From CAZCFB01 sp964511535 (GTDB lineage: Bacteria; Myxococcota_A; Polyangia; GCA-2747355; CAZCFB01): a DNA stretch of 64,000 bases. This document shows positions 26,037 through 36,232 of this stretch, one piece after another; position 1 is the stretch's first letter, and each line of letters opens with the position of its first letter. The notes under the pieces were generated by a model, which made no database searches, was not told where the DNA came from, and was given only the letters and a program-made list of their open reading frames with translations. Location of the stretch: assembly GCA_964511535.1 (NCBI GenBank), contig CAZEFW010000019.1:16222-80221 (forward strand), given 5' to 3'. Made by a program: the position numbers and the translations under genes.

Positions 26037-26858
26037 TCAGTCGCCCAGCTTGCCGTCCAGGTGCACGTCCATCTGGGGGTAGGGGATGCCGATCTCGGCC
26101 TCGTCCAGGGCCGCCTTGGTGTGGCGGATGATCTCCTGGTACACGGTCCAGTAGTCTCCCGGCTTGCCCCACACGCGCACCTGCCAGTCCACCGAGGAGC
26201 CGCCCAGGCTGTTGAGGAAGATCTGCGGGGCGGGGTCGCTCAGGCCGCACTCGACCTTGGGGGGCACGGTCTCGAGCACCTTGCGCACCTCGTCGCAGGA
26301 GTAGGAGTAGTCCACGCCGACGTCCACGTCCACGCGGCGCACGCCCTTGGCGGTGAAGTTGGTGATGGTGTCGCCGAAAACCTTGCCGTTGGGAACAATC
26401 AGAGTATGCCCTTCAGGGGTTTTCATCCCGGTGGTGAACAGCTCGAGGCTCTCCACATCGCCGGTGACGCCGGCCACGTTGATCTTGTCGCCGATCTTGA
26501 ACGGGCGGAAGACCAGCAGCATGACGCCCGCGGCGAAGTTGCCCAGGGTGCCCTGCAGGGCCATGCCGATGGCGAGACCGGCGGCGCCGAGCACGACCGC
26601 GAAGGAGGCAGTCTCGATGCCAAACACGCCGAGGATGCCGATGCCCACGGCGACGAGGATCAGGTACTTGAGCAGGGAGGAGAAGAAGTTGGTCAGGGTC
26701 TGGTCGAAGTTGCGCTTCGACAGCGACTTGTGTAGCGCGCCGCCAGCCCAGCCGGCGACAATCCACGCCAGGATGAGCCCGACGAGGGCGCCCACCACCT
26801 TTAGCCCCCAGGTGGTCATTAGGTTGGTTACGGTACCGATGAGATTGTCCACGTTCAT
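26037..26858 (-). CDS. mscS: Small-conductance mechanosensitive channel (MscS family)
   Basis: 273 residues with three N-terminal helices. The pore helix GAAGLAIGMALQGTLGNFAA and the beta domain start FRPFKIGDKI are MscS hallmarks, followed by a cytoplasmic alpha/beta domain. It releases solutes on osmotic downshift. ATG 26858 is preferred to a GTG 12 bp upstream because GGAGGCG sits 5 nt ahead. Stands alone; the 317 bp upstream to the symporter hold a promoter-like site near 27163 and nothing else I recognise. Confidence 0.92.
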   Translation of the reverse strand: MNVDNLIGTVTNLMTTWGLKVVGALVGLILAWIVAGWAGGALHKSLSKRNFDQTLTNFFSSLLKYLILVAVGIGILGVFGIETASFAVVLGAAGLAIGMALQGTLGNFAAGVMLLVFRPFKIGDKINVAGVTGDVESLELFTTGMKTPEGHTLIVPNGKVFGDTITNFTAKGVRRVDVDVGVDYSYSCDEVRKVLETVPPKVECGLSDPAPQIFLNSLGGSSVDWQVRVWGKPGDYWTVYQEIIRHTKAALDEAEIGIPYPQMDVHLDGKLGD

Positions 26859-27162
26859 GATCGCCTCCACAGATTGGTCTTACAACTGAGATGGGTTGGA
26901 CCCGAATTGTCGATGGTCAGGCACCAGTGTGCAGGATCCAGACCAAGCTCGGATCGACGTCTCCATTTTGGGGGGTCGGCTCTATTCATGAATGATTTCT
27001 CAACGATGTCAATCAGCATTGGTAAGGAAGCGGACGCCCAGGTAGGCTGGCCTTCCTGTCTCAATAATCGTCCATGAGACAGTGGCGCGTCTCACAGCGG
27101 CATACCTCTGGGACGCGCCAGACATTTCGGGAACAGGTCGAAGGCCTGCCTGGCGCGCGATG

Positions 27163-27168
27163 TATAGT
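27163..27168 (+). promoter_or_regulatory. -10 like element close to the symporter start
   Basis: TATAGT ends 7 nt before ATG 27176, with no ribosome binding site between, consistent with a leaderless start. No clear -35. The rest of 26859-27162 shows no gene. Confidence 0.4.
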
Positions 27169-27175
27169 GGGTCGC

Positions 27176-28612
27176 ATGGACCCACAGTTCACTGTTTGGC
27201 TCACCTTCGGCGGCTACATGGTGCTCCTGCTCGGCATCGGGATCTGGGGCGACCGCCGCTACGGACAAACCTACGACGGCTTCGTCACGGCCAACAAATC
27301 CCTTGGCGCTTGGGTGGCTGCCATCTCCTCGGCCGCTTCGTCCGAGAGCGCATGGGTCATGCTCGGCCTGAGCGGCCTCGGCTACAGCAAGGGGATGGCC
27401 GCTTACTGGGCAGCCATCGGGTGCGTGCTCGGGTTCGTGGTGGCCGCGTTGTGGGTGGTGGTGCAGCTGCGGCGCAGCTCGGGCAAGCACCATGTGACCA
27501 CCCTGGCCGACTACTTCGAGGGTGAGCTGGGGGATCCGAAGAAGATCGTACGCGGGCTGTCGTCCCTGCTCATCGTGTTCTTCCTGCTGGTCTACGTGGT
27601 GGCGCAGTTCGTCGGCACCGGCAAGCAGATGGACGGCATGGGGCTGCTGGACTACCGCATGGGCGTGGTGGTGGGCGCGGCCATCATCGGCATCTACGTG
27701 CTGCTCGGCGGATACGCGGCGGTGTGCTGGACCGACCTGATCCAGGGAATTCTCATGGCGGCGGTGATGGTGCTGTTCCCCATCGTGGCGCTGTCCAAGG
27801 CGGGCGGGGTGGCGCCGGTGTGGGAGGTGCTGCAGAAGGCGAACATCGACTCGCTGTGGGCCGGTGGGCAGGGGCTGACCTGGGGCGCCATCGGGTTCAT
27901 GGTGGGGCAGCTCGGCATCGGCATCGGCTACCCGGGCATGCCCCACAGCATCATCCGCTGGGTCACCGTCAAGGACGACCGCGAGGCGCGCCACGCGGCG
28001 GCCATCACCGTGGGCTGGGGGCTGCTGGTGCTGTTCGGCGCTGTGACCCTTGGGGTGGTGGGGCGGACGCTGCTGCCCGAGCTGGCTGACCCGGAGAAGA
28101 TCCTGCCCGCCTTCACGGCCAAGTTCTTCCACCCGGTCATCGGCGGCGTCATCCTGGCGGCCATCAGCGCGGCCATCATGTCCACCGCCGACTCGCAGCT
28201 GATCATGGCCGCCACAAGCGCGGTGCACGACCTCTGGTACACCATGATCAAGAAGGCGCGCCCCGACGAGCGGGCCATGGTGATCCAGACCCGCGCGGTG
28301 GTGGGGGTGCTGGCGCTCATCGCCATGGGGCTGGCCCTGGTGGAGCCCCAGGTGATCTACACCTTCGTGCTGTTCGCCTGGGGAGCGCTGGGCACCTCGT
28401 TCACGCCGGTGACCTTGCTGACGCTGCACTGGAAGCGGCTGACCTGGCAGGGGGCCGCGGCCTGCTTCATCGGCGGACCGCTGACCGTTGTGATCTGGAA
28501 GCTGATCCCCGGCGCGTCAGCCGTGCTGTACGAGATGATCCCCGGGTGCGTGGTGAGCACCCTGGCGGCGGTGGTGGTGTCGTATATGACGGAGCCGCGC
28601 GGCAAAGCATAA
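27176..28612 (+). CDS. Sodium:solute symporter, PutP-like
   Basis: 478 residues with about 13 hydrophobic segments, the usual SSF length. Motifs near helices 1-3 (GDRRYGQTYDGFVTANKSLG, ISSAASSESAW, GLSGLGY) and the later AISAAIMSTADSQL fit the proline/pantothenate branch. It couples Na+ influx to uptake of a small solute, with proline a reasonable but unproven guess. It converges with the lipoprotein at 28714 across a hairpin-heptad element. Confidence 0.9.
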   Translation: MDPQFTVWLTFGGYMVLLLGIGIWGDRRYGQTYDGFVTANKSLGAWVAAISSAASSESAWVMLGLSGLGYSKGMAAYWAAIGCVLGFVVAALWVVVQLRRSSGKHHVTTLADYFEGELGDPKKIVRGLSSLLIVFFLLVYVVAQFVGTGKQMDGMGLLDYRMGVVVGAAIIGIYVLLGGYAAVCWTDLIQGILMAAVMVLFPIVALSKAGGVAPVWEVLQKANIDSLWAGGQGLTWGAIGFMVGQLGIGIGYPGMPHSIIRWVTVKDDREARHAAAITVGWGLLVLFGAVTLGVVGRTLLPELADPEKILPAFTAKFFHPVIGGVILAAISAAIMSTADSQLIMAATSAVHDLWYTMIKKARPDERAMVIQTRAVVGVLALIAMGLALVEPQVIYTFVLFAWGALGTSFTPVTLLTLHWKRLTWQGAAACFIGGPLTVVIWKLIPGASAVLYEMIPGCVVSTLAAVVVSYMTEPRGKA

Positions 28613-28616
28613 GACC

Positions 28617-28714
28617 TCAGACTTCAGGCCTCAGGCTTCAGGGTAAATTGCTCTGGGGTATTTTACCTGAAGCCCGAAGTCTGAAGTCTGAAGCCGGGGC
28701 TGCGCAGCAGCCCC
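28617..28714 (-). repeat. Hairpin-heptad element between convergent genes
   Basis: On the minus strand the hairpin GGGGCTGC-TGC-GCAGCCCC (28696-28714) touches the stop of the 28714 gene. Then come heptads GGCTTCA, GACTTCA, GACTTCG and GGCTTCA. Their complement (CTTCAGG units) recurs at 28621-28642, so the whole folds as a long imperfect hairpin around an AT-rich centre, GGTAAAATACC. It could terminate transcription from both sides. Confidence 0.7.
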
Positions 28715-30924
28715 TACGGGCCCTGCTTGGTGGCGGTGAAGCTGCCCTTGAAGTTGCCCTTGGCGATGCCGCTGCCGATGACGCCGTACCAGATGCCGTT
28801 CTTCAGCTTGTTGTCCTGCCCCGGCGGCGGGATGGTGGCCGTGCCTGACAGCTCGAGCAACGACAGCTTCACCGTCAGGTCGTTGAGCGCCGTGGTCAGA
28901 GAGCTGATCAGCTTGGTCTTCTGGGACATGCAGGCCTGGGTGATGATGCCCACCACAGGCGGGGCCGACGACCAGATGGAGCGCACCAGCTTGTCCACCT
29001 GCTGGCCCAGCTTGGGGCAGTTGATGGTGGCGTTGAGCGCCTGGTTGATGTCCTTGAAGCACTTGGAGCCCTTGACGTTGCAGGTGATCAGGTTGAGCGC
29101 CGTGTTGACGGCCCAGAGCACGATGCCGCCGATCTGGTTGGCGATCTTGTGCTTGTTGATGGTCAGGATGCCGCAGGTCTCGGTGGCCAGGTAGGGCTTG
29201 ACCTTCACCTTGCCCACCTGCTTGATGGCCGACGGCGGCGAGCTGATCTTCTTGCCGTTGACCGTCAGCTCGATCAGGTCCCAGGTCTCGGTGTGCAGGT
29301 ACTTGTGGTTGCCCGATGACGTGGCGTTGACCGTGGACTTGACGCCCATGGTCTTGAAGATGTCGTTGATGGCCGCCAGCGTGGTGATGAGCTGCTGGGC
29401 CCAGGGCGGCACGTACTGGCCGATGAGCTTCTTGAGGTACTTCTTGGCCAGCTTCTCGATGAAGCTGGGAAGCCCGCTGATGGACCAGGAGCCGGCGACG
29501 ATCTGGCCCAGGTAGCCCGAGGCGGTGAAGAAGCCCTTCATGAAGGGGCTCAGGGCGTCGCGCAGGTTGAGGGTGGAGTTGTACTTCCAGGTTCCCTTGA
29601 GCCGGTCCGGCTTCGCGTTGATCTTGCAGCCCGACTTGGGCACGCACTTGCCGTTGATGCACACCTGGCCCGACGGGCACTGGCTGGTCTTGGTGCAGCC
29701 GCCGCCCGGGGGCGTGCCGTTGGGCACGCACTTGCCGTTCTGGCAGAAGAAGCCGGCGGGGCACTGGCTGTTGTTGGTGCAGCCGCCCGACGGGAGCTTG
29801 ACGCACTGGCGCCCGACGCACACCTCGCCCGCGGGGCACTCGAGGCCCTCCACCGGGTCGCACTGCTTGCCGGTGGGCGGCAGGCACTTGCCGCTGGCGG
29901 TGTCGCACAGGTTGGGCGGGGTGCAGTCGGCGTTGCTCTTGCAACCGCCGGTGGGCGTGGTCGACGGGGGCACGCACATGCCGCTGACCGTGTCGCACAC
30001 GTTGGGCTTCTTGCAGTCCGCGTCCTTCTTGCAGCCGCCGGGGGGCGTGGTGGGCACCTTCTCGCACTTCTTGTTGTTGCAGTAGTAGCCGAGGGGGCAG
30101 TCAGCGTCGGTCTTGCAGCCGCCGGTGGGGGTGGTGCCCTTGTTGACGCGCACCTGGACGGTGGCGTCGGCGGTGCCCTTCATGGAGGCCACCACCTGCA
30201 GGGTCGGGATCGCCTGGGAGCCGGTGTTGAGCATGACCGTGGCGCGGCCGCCGGCGTTGGTCTTGATCTTCAGCTCGGCGGCGCCGGCAGCGGCGCTGCC
30301 CGGCTCGAGGAAGGTGGTCTCGGAGGTCTTGCCGGTGGTGGCCTTGAAGGTGATCTCCTCACCGGACAGCTTGGCGTTGTTGTTGGTGGTGGCCTCCACG
30401 GTCACCGGGATGCGGGACGCGGTGAAGGTGTCGAACGGGCCGGGGGGCGCGGGGGTGACGATGCGCAGCTGGCGCAGGGCCTTGGTCACGTCGATGGAGA
30501 AGGTGATGGCGCAGGTGCCGGGGGCGGTGACCTGCACCTGGTAGGGGTAGCCGAGGGCCTTGGTGCCGGCCTTGAACAGGGCCTGGGCCAGGCCGTCGCC
30601 GTCCGAGGCGATCTTGGTCTTGTCCAGGGTGGCATCGCCGCCCTGGGTGATGATCTTGAACGTCACCTGCGTCCCGGCGGCGGGGGAGAACTGGCTCTCG
30701 GACTGGGAGCGGTTGACCAGCACCACGGCCACCTTGGCCTGGCCGCCGGTGGTGATCTCCTGGGTCACCGGCCCGAAGGCCTGCATCCAGACGCCGCTCT
30801 GTTCGCTCGCCTCGCACATGGGCACGCCGCTGTCGCCGGCGGGCTGGTTTTGGCTGACCTCGCTCTCGCAGGCGCTGAATACCAGCAGGGACAGGGCTAA
30901 CAGAACAGTCAGGGTGCGTCTCAT
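28714..30924 (-). CDS. Large lipoprotein with two invasin-like Ig domains and Cys-rich modules
   Basis: 736 residues; lipobox FSAC (Cys19). Two Ig-like domains of the bacterial invasin (Big_1) kind follow: each has a GGQAKVAVVLVN or RIPVTVEATTNN type strand and a late GRATVML/GLAQALF strand. Next are about six Cys modules (CKTDADCPLGYYC, CKKDADCKKPNVC and others), then a C-terminal domain of some 300 residues that I do not recognise. It resembles surface proteins of predatory or social deltaproteobacteria; adhesion is inference. Confidence 0.85.
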   Translation of the reverse strand: MRRTLTVLLALSLLVFSACESEVSQNQPAGDSGVPMCEASEQSGVWMQAFGPVTQEITTGGQAKVAVVLVNRSQSESQFSPAAGTQVTFKIITQGGDATLDKTKIASDGDGLAQALFKAGTKALGYPYQVQVTAPGTCAITFSIDVTKALRQLRIVTPAPPGPFDTFTASRIPVTVEATTNNNAKLSGEEITFKATTGKTSETTFLEPGSAAAGAAELKIKTNAGGRATVMLNTGSQAIPTLQVVASMKGTADATVQVRVNKGTTPTGGCKTDADCPLGYYCNNKKCEKVPTTPPGGCKKDADCKKPNVCDTVSGMCVPPSTTPTGGCKSNADCTPPNLCDTASGKCLPPTGKQCDPVEGLECPAGEVCVGRQCVKLPSGGCTNNSQCPAGFFCQNGKCVPNGTPPGGGCTKTSQCPSGQVCINGKCVPKSGCKINAKPDRLKGTWKYNSTLNLRDALSPFMKGFFTASGYLGQIVAGSWSISGLPSFIEKLAKKYLKKLIGQYVPPWAQQLITTLAAINDIFKTMGVKSTVNATSSGNHKYLHTETWDLIELTVNGKKISSPPSAIKQVGKVKVKPYLATETCGILTINKHKIANQIGGIVLWAVNTALNLITCNVKGSKCFKDINQALNATINCPKLGQQVDKLVRSIWSSAPPVVGIITQACMSQKTKLISSLTTALNDLTVKLSLLELSGTATIPPPGQDNKLKNGIWYGVIGSGIAKGNFKGSFTATKQGP

Positions 30925-31037
30925 CAGTCGTACCTCCGCAGTATGGAGTAGGCGTAGTACCCGTATTCAACCACGCTCGGGGGTTTCGGGTCCATCGGAC
31001 ATCTGGCCAGCCCGCCGCTTCATCCCGCAAGGGCCGC

Positions 31038-31370
31038 GAAGCGGGCCGAGGACAGGCGGGCTCCGCCGGAGGCGCGTGGCACGTGCACAGCATCGCGGAG
31101 CCTCCGAAGGAGGCGAGCACGGGGCGCTCCCCCGGAGGGGGGTGGCGCGTTCGAAGCGGGCCGAGGACAGGCGGGCTCCGCCGGAGGCGCGTGGCACGTG
31201 CACAGCATCGCGGAGCCTCCGAAGGAGGCGAGCACGGCGCGCTCGCTGTCCTCGGTTCCTGCGGAACCTTGCGGGATAAACGCTCGCGCCCCCGGAGGGG
31301 GGTGGCGCGTCCCAGGCGGCACGACGTCAAGCGAAGCACAGCGGGCGCTCCGACGGAGGCGCGTGGCGTG
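31038..31370. repeat. 115-bp direct repeat in a 530-bp gene-free region
   Basis: A GC-rich unit starting GAAGCGGGCCGAGGACAGG occurs at 31038 and 31153, and a degenerate partial copy (GGCGCTCCGACGGAGGCGCG) near 31340. Each unit carries the perfect small hairpin GCCTCC-GAA-GGAGGC. Open frames across it change with the repeat and look non-coding. The region 30925-31456 otherwise holds only the promoter of the FHA regulator. Confidence 0.65.
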
Positions 31371-31392
31371 CGCTCAGCGGTCCGTAGCAGTC

Positions 31393-31420
31393 TTGACTTC
31401 GACAGCGGTACCCCTAAGAA
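31393..31420 (+). promoter_or_regulatory. Candidate promoter of the FHA-sigma54 regulator
   Basis: TTGACT (31393-31398), 16 bp, then TAAGAA (31415-31420), about 36 nt before the start at 31457. The -35 is good and the -10 is fair. Confidence 0.4.
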
Positions 31421-31456
31421 TAGGCTGGCAAAACGAATGTAATTTCAAAAACAAGG

Positions 31457-32876
<1,420 letters not shown>

Positions 32877-32878
<2 letters not shown>

Positions 32879-32921
32879 CCGCGCTTCGCGCGGCTGACTT
32901 CAGACTTCAGGCTTCAGGGGG
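32877..32921 (+). repeat. Hairpin-heptad element after the FHA regulator
   Basis: Stem AGCCGCGC-TTC-GCGCGGCT (32877-32895) overlaps the TAG stop, followed by heptads TGACTTCA, GACTTCA, GGCTTCA and a G run. Same plan as at 9302, 28696 and 50513. It lies between convergent genes. Confidence 0.7.
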
Positions 32922-32927
32922 AGTGGT

Positions 32928-33344
32928 TCAGTCAGGCTGCTTGAATTCAAGCAACACCCGCCAGCCCCCTTCCACTTGCACCAGCTGCAGCTCCTCGGTG
33001 ACCTTCTTCTTGCCGGAGCTGACCAGCCGGACCCGGGCGCGCCCGTCGCTGCTCGAGATCACCTCCACGCGGTCCACATCGGACTCGGGCTGCAGGAGGC
33101 CGAGCAGCAGCATCTCCGTGGGCTTGAGCTGGTGACGGCCGCCGGTCTGCAGGGTGGCCTGCTCGGCCAGAGCCTTGAGCTGCCGCTGGGTCTTCGGGGC
33201 GAGCAGGGCGTGGACCTTGTCCGAGTCGAGGCTGGCCACGGCGGTGCGGAACGCCTTGACCGTGCCCTCGGGGGTGGCGTTGTCCGCGGAGCAGCTGGCC
33301 AGGGCCAGCGCCAGCGCCAGCGCCAGGGGTGAGGCGCGGTTCAT
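32928..33344 (-). CDS. Small lipoprotein, DUF4878/NTF2-like
   Basis: 138 residues; lipobox LASC (Cys18), then a compact domain beginning TPEGTVKAFRTAVASLDSDK and ending in VEGGWRVLLEF. That start and end are typical of NTF2-like lipoproteins such as DUF4878. It starts 1 bp after the trpS stop, so it shares the transcript. Function unknown. Confidence 0.78.
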   Translation of the reverse strand: MNRASPLALALALALASCSADNATPEGTVKAFRTAVASLDSDKVHALLAPKTQRQLKALAEQATLQTGGRHQLKPTEMLLLGLLQPESDVDRVEVISSSDGRARVRLVSSGKKKVTEELQLVQVEGGWRVLLEFKQPD

Positions 33345-33345
33345 A

Positions 33346-34320
33346 TTACCGAAGTCCCAGGCCGCTGCGGACGCGCTCCATGGTGCGCCCGGCGATCTCG
33401 CGGCACCCGCTGGCGCCACGCTCGAGGGCCCCCCACACCTGGTCCGGGTCGTCGCGCAGGGCGCTCCACTTGTCGCGGATCGGGCTGAAGTGAGCGTCCA
33501 TGTTGTCGGCGAGGATCTTCTTGCACTGGACGCAGCCGATGCCGGCGCGGCGGCACTCGGTGTCGATCTCTTCCACCTTCTCGGCGTCTGTGAAGAACTT
33601 GTGTATGGTGAAGATGTTGCACACGTCCGGGTCGCCGGGGTCGCTCTTGCGCAGGCGGGCCGGGTCGGTGAACGCGGAGGCCAGCTTCTTGCGCAGCTCC
33701 TTGGGATCCTCGTCCACCAGGATTGTGTTGCCCATGCTCTTGGACATCTTGGCCTGGCCGTCCAGGCCGCGGATGCGCGGGGTGTCCGTGCTCAGGGTGC
33801 GGGGCTCGGGGAACACCTCGCCGTAGCGGGCGTTGAACTTGCGCGCGATCTCCCGGCTCAGCTCCAGGTGCTGCTCCTGGTCCTCGCCCACCGGGACGCG
33901 GCTGGCGCGGTAGAGCATGATGTCCGCGGCCTGGAGCACCGGGTAGGTGAACAGGCCCACGTTGATGTTGCTCTCGTGCTGGGCGGCCTTGGACTTGTAC
34001 TGGGTCTGACGGCTCAGCTCGCCGAACGGGGTGACGGAGCTGAACACCCAGGCCAGCTCGGTGTGCTCGGGCACGTGGGACTGGACGAACAGCTTGGAGC
34101 GATCCGGATCGATGCCGCAGGCCAGGATCCCGCAGGCGAGCTCGAAGATGCGAGCCTGCATCTTGTCCGCCTCGAAGGGAGCGGTGATGGCATGGTAGTC
34201 CACGATGCAGTAGATGCAGTCATGGTCTTGCTGGACGCGGACCCAGTTTCGGACCGCCCCCAGGTAGTTGCCGATGTGAAGCTCTCCGCTGGGCTGAATG
34301 CCCGAGAACACTCTCTCCAT
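33346..34320 (-). CDS. trpS: Tryptophanyl-tRNA synthetase
   Basis: 324 residues, normal for bacterial TrpRS. Class I signatures are HIGN (15-18) and KMSKS (191-195), with GIQPSG at the N-terminus. It charges tRNA-Trp. The frame stays open further upstream, but MERVFSGIQPSG is the conserved N-terminus, so ATG 34320 is used. Followed at once by the small lipoprotein. Confidence 0.96.
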   Translation of the reverse strand: MERVFSGIQPSGELHIGNYLGAVRNWVRVQQDHDCIYCIVDYHAITAPFEADKMQARIFELACGILACGIDPDRSKLFVQSHVPEHTELAWVFSSVTPFGELSRQTQYKSKAAQHESNINVGLFTYPVLQAADIMLYRASRVPVGEDQEQHLELSREIARKFNARYGEVFPEPRTLSTDTPRIRGLDGQAKMSKSMGNTILVDEDPKELRKKLASAFTDPARLRKSDPGDPDVCNIFTIHKFFTDAEKVEEIDTECRRAGIGCVQCKKILADNMDAHFSPIRDKWSALRDDPDQVWGALERGASGCREIAGRTMERVRSGLGLR

Positions 34321-34448
34321 GATTCTTCTCGCCTCGTCCCCCGGTTGACAGATTTTCCCACCATCGCCGCCGAGGTTGACAAACTGACACCGCGATGTGG
34401 CGCATGTCAATGCCCGGGCCGGGGAGAAGGCGTCATCATGGTGGGTGG

Positions 34449-34454
34449 TATAAT
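34449..34454 (+). promoter_or_regulatory. TATAAT -10 element upstream of the YXWGXW-type lipoprotein
   Basis: Perfect TATAAT followed 6 nt later by an ATG (34461) that is out of frame with the gene starting at 34507. For that gene it gives a leader of about 46 nt carrying GGGAGGTGG. No clear -35. Confidence 0.45.
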
Positions 34455-34506
34455 CTTTGTATGGATCGGGGGCCACGGGGCAGATCCCCGGGGAGGTGGT
34501 TGAATC

Positions 34507-35989
34507 ATGGTAAGGGCAATTCATTTGCAGATGGTCGCCGCGGCGGCGCTGGCCAGCGCCTGCTACACCCCGCCGCCTGTGTACGTGGTCCAGGGGCCGC
34601 CGGAGAAAGTCACGGTGGCGGCGGCGCCGCCGGAGGCGCGGCTGAACGTGCCGCCGCCAACGCCGGGGCCGGGGTATGTGTGGCTGGAAGGCTACTGGCA
34701 CTACAGCGAGCCAGCCGCTGGCTATGAATGGGTGGATGGGCGGTGGGAGCTGGAGCGTGAGGGCCACTACTGGGAGTCGGCGACTTATGTATACGTGAAC
34801 AATGTGTGGGTCTACCGGCCACCCTTCTGGGCGCCGCGCCGCTGGCGGGATCCGGACCGCCCGTTCTTCATGCGCGGGCGGCTGCGCAATGGCCGCCCCT
34901 ATGCTTACCGACGGCACCGGCGACATCGTCACCGCGGACATGGTCATCACGGTCGCTCCGCGGCTGGCCCGGCGCCGGTGCAGGCCGGGCCGGCGGCCGA
35001 GCCGAAGCGGAGCGGCAGGGCGGCCGCGCCGCCGGCCGAGCCGAGCCACACCAGCGGCCGCGCAAGCGCGCCTCCGGCCGAGACCGAGCGGGTCAGCAGC
35101 CGCATGAGCGCGCCGCCGGCCGAGGGGGCGCAGATCCCCAAGAATCCACCGGTGAAGATCACCTCCCACGACCACGAACGCGCCGCGGTGGATGCGCCGA
35201 GACCGCGCGACGCGCACAAGGAAGCGAACCTGCGGCGGCGGCCGGAGTTTCGCGGCGAGCAGAAGGGGCGCCTGGTGTTCGGCGACGACCCGACCGGGAG
35301 CAAGCGAGACAAGCCCGGCTATGTCACCGACGAGACCGGGGCGATCATCCTGACCAACGAGCCGGACCGGGTGAAGCGCTCGCGCCAGCAGCAGGAGCGG
35401 CTACGGCGCCGGGACGAGGCCGAGGCCATGCGGCGGGCGCCGCGGCAGGTGGAGCGTCACGGGCCAAAGCCGGAGATGAGGCACGGGCCTGGACCGCGCA
35501 GCCATGGGGTGGAAAAGCCGCGCCCCGGTGTGCACCGGCCGCAACCACGAGTGCGCCAGCGGCCCGAGCCGCGGGTGCATCACAGGCCGCAGCCCAGGGT
35601 GCACCGCCCCGAGCCCAGGGTGCACCATCGCCCGCAGCCCCGAGTGCACCATCGCCCGCAGCCCCGCGTGCACCACCGCCCGCAGCCTCGCGTGCACCAC
35701 CGCCCGCAGCCTCGCGTGCACCACCGCCCGCAGCCTCGCGTGCNNNNNNNNNNNNNNNNNNNNNNNNNNNNNNNNNNNNNNNNNNNNNNNNNNNNNNNNN
35801 NNNNNNNNNNNNNNNNNNNNNNNNNNNNNNNNNNNNNNNNNNNACCACCGCCCGCAGCCCAGGGTGGTTCATCGCCCGCAGCCCAGGGTGAACCAGCGCC
35901 CCGCGCCCAAAAAGCGACGCGAACAGCCCCAACCCCGCCCCCAGCCGAAACCCCGCCGCGAAAACCCCGAAAAACGCGGCCCCCGCTAG
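34507..35989 (+). CDS. His/Pro/Arg-rich lipoprotein with YXWGXW-type repeats, interrupted by an assembly gap
   Basis: Lipobox LASAC (Cys19), then Trp/Tyr-rich repeats (YVWLEGYWHY, YEWVDGRWEL, NVWVYRPPFW) of the YXWGXW kind. Long low-complexity stretches rich in Arg, His and Pro follow, ending in 8-residue units HHRPQPRV (24-bp DNA repeat). The run of 100 N at 35744-35843 lies inside these repeats. The HRPQPRV reading resumes after it in a different frame and stops at 35989. So the real C-terminus is KRREQPQ...EKRGPR and the total length is unknown. GGGAGGTGG precedes the start. Probably envelope-associated; function unknown. Confidence 0.72.
35570..35900. repeat. 24-bp coding tandem repeat around a 100-N gap
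   Basis: Units encode HHRPQPRV on both sides of the gap at 35744-35843. Copy number is unknown; the exact 100 N length is a placeholder. Confidence 0.8.
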
Positions 35990-36002
35990 TCCCAAATTGA
36001 GG

Positions 36003-36232
36003 ACGCTTTTTAAAAATTAAGAAACTCAGCCTATCTTCTGACAAAATACTGCAATTATTGCGTTTTCACTCTGAACAGAAATTAAGAAATTCGGTGGGTT
36101 CACAATTGGCGTTTAGGGAAATGGTGTCGGCGTTCCGCCGTTCTCTCCTGATAATCCCAACGAATGCCAGTCATTGCGCCTCATTGGGAGCCTGAAATGG
36201 CATTTCTTAACTTCTTGATTTTTAAAAAGCGT
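36003..36232. mobile_element. 230-bp MITE-like element with about 21-bp terminal inverted repeats
   Basis: The ends ACGCTTTTTAAAAATTAAGA (36003) and, on the other strand, ACGCTTTTTAAAAATCAAGA (from 36232) match at all but one position. The inside is clearly less GC-rich than all surrounding DNA and has no convincing gene. No target duplication is obvious. Its right end abuts the GTG start of the next gene. A non-autonomous transposon remnant is the best guess; a bidirectional terminator is less likely given the size. Confidence 0.6.

Noticed and set aside
34461..34727. Leaderless 5' open frame starting 6 nt after TATAAT
   Set aside because: It overlaps the lipobox-containing gene in another frame and has only Gly/Ala/Arg-rich sequence; treated as a chance ATG.
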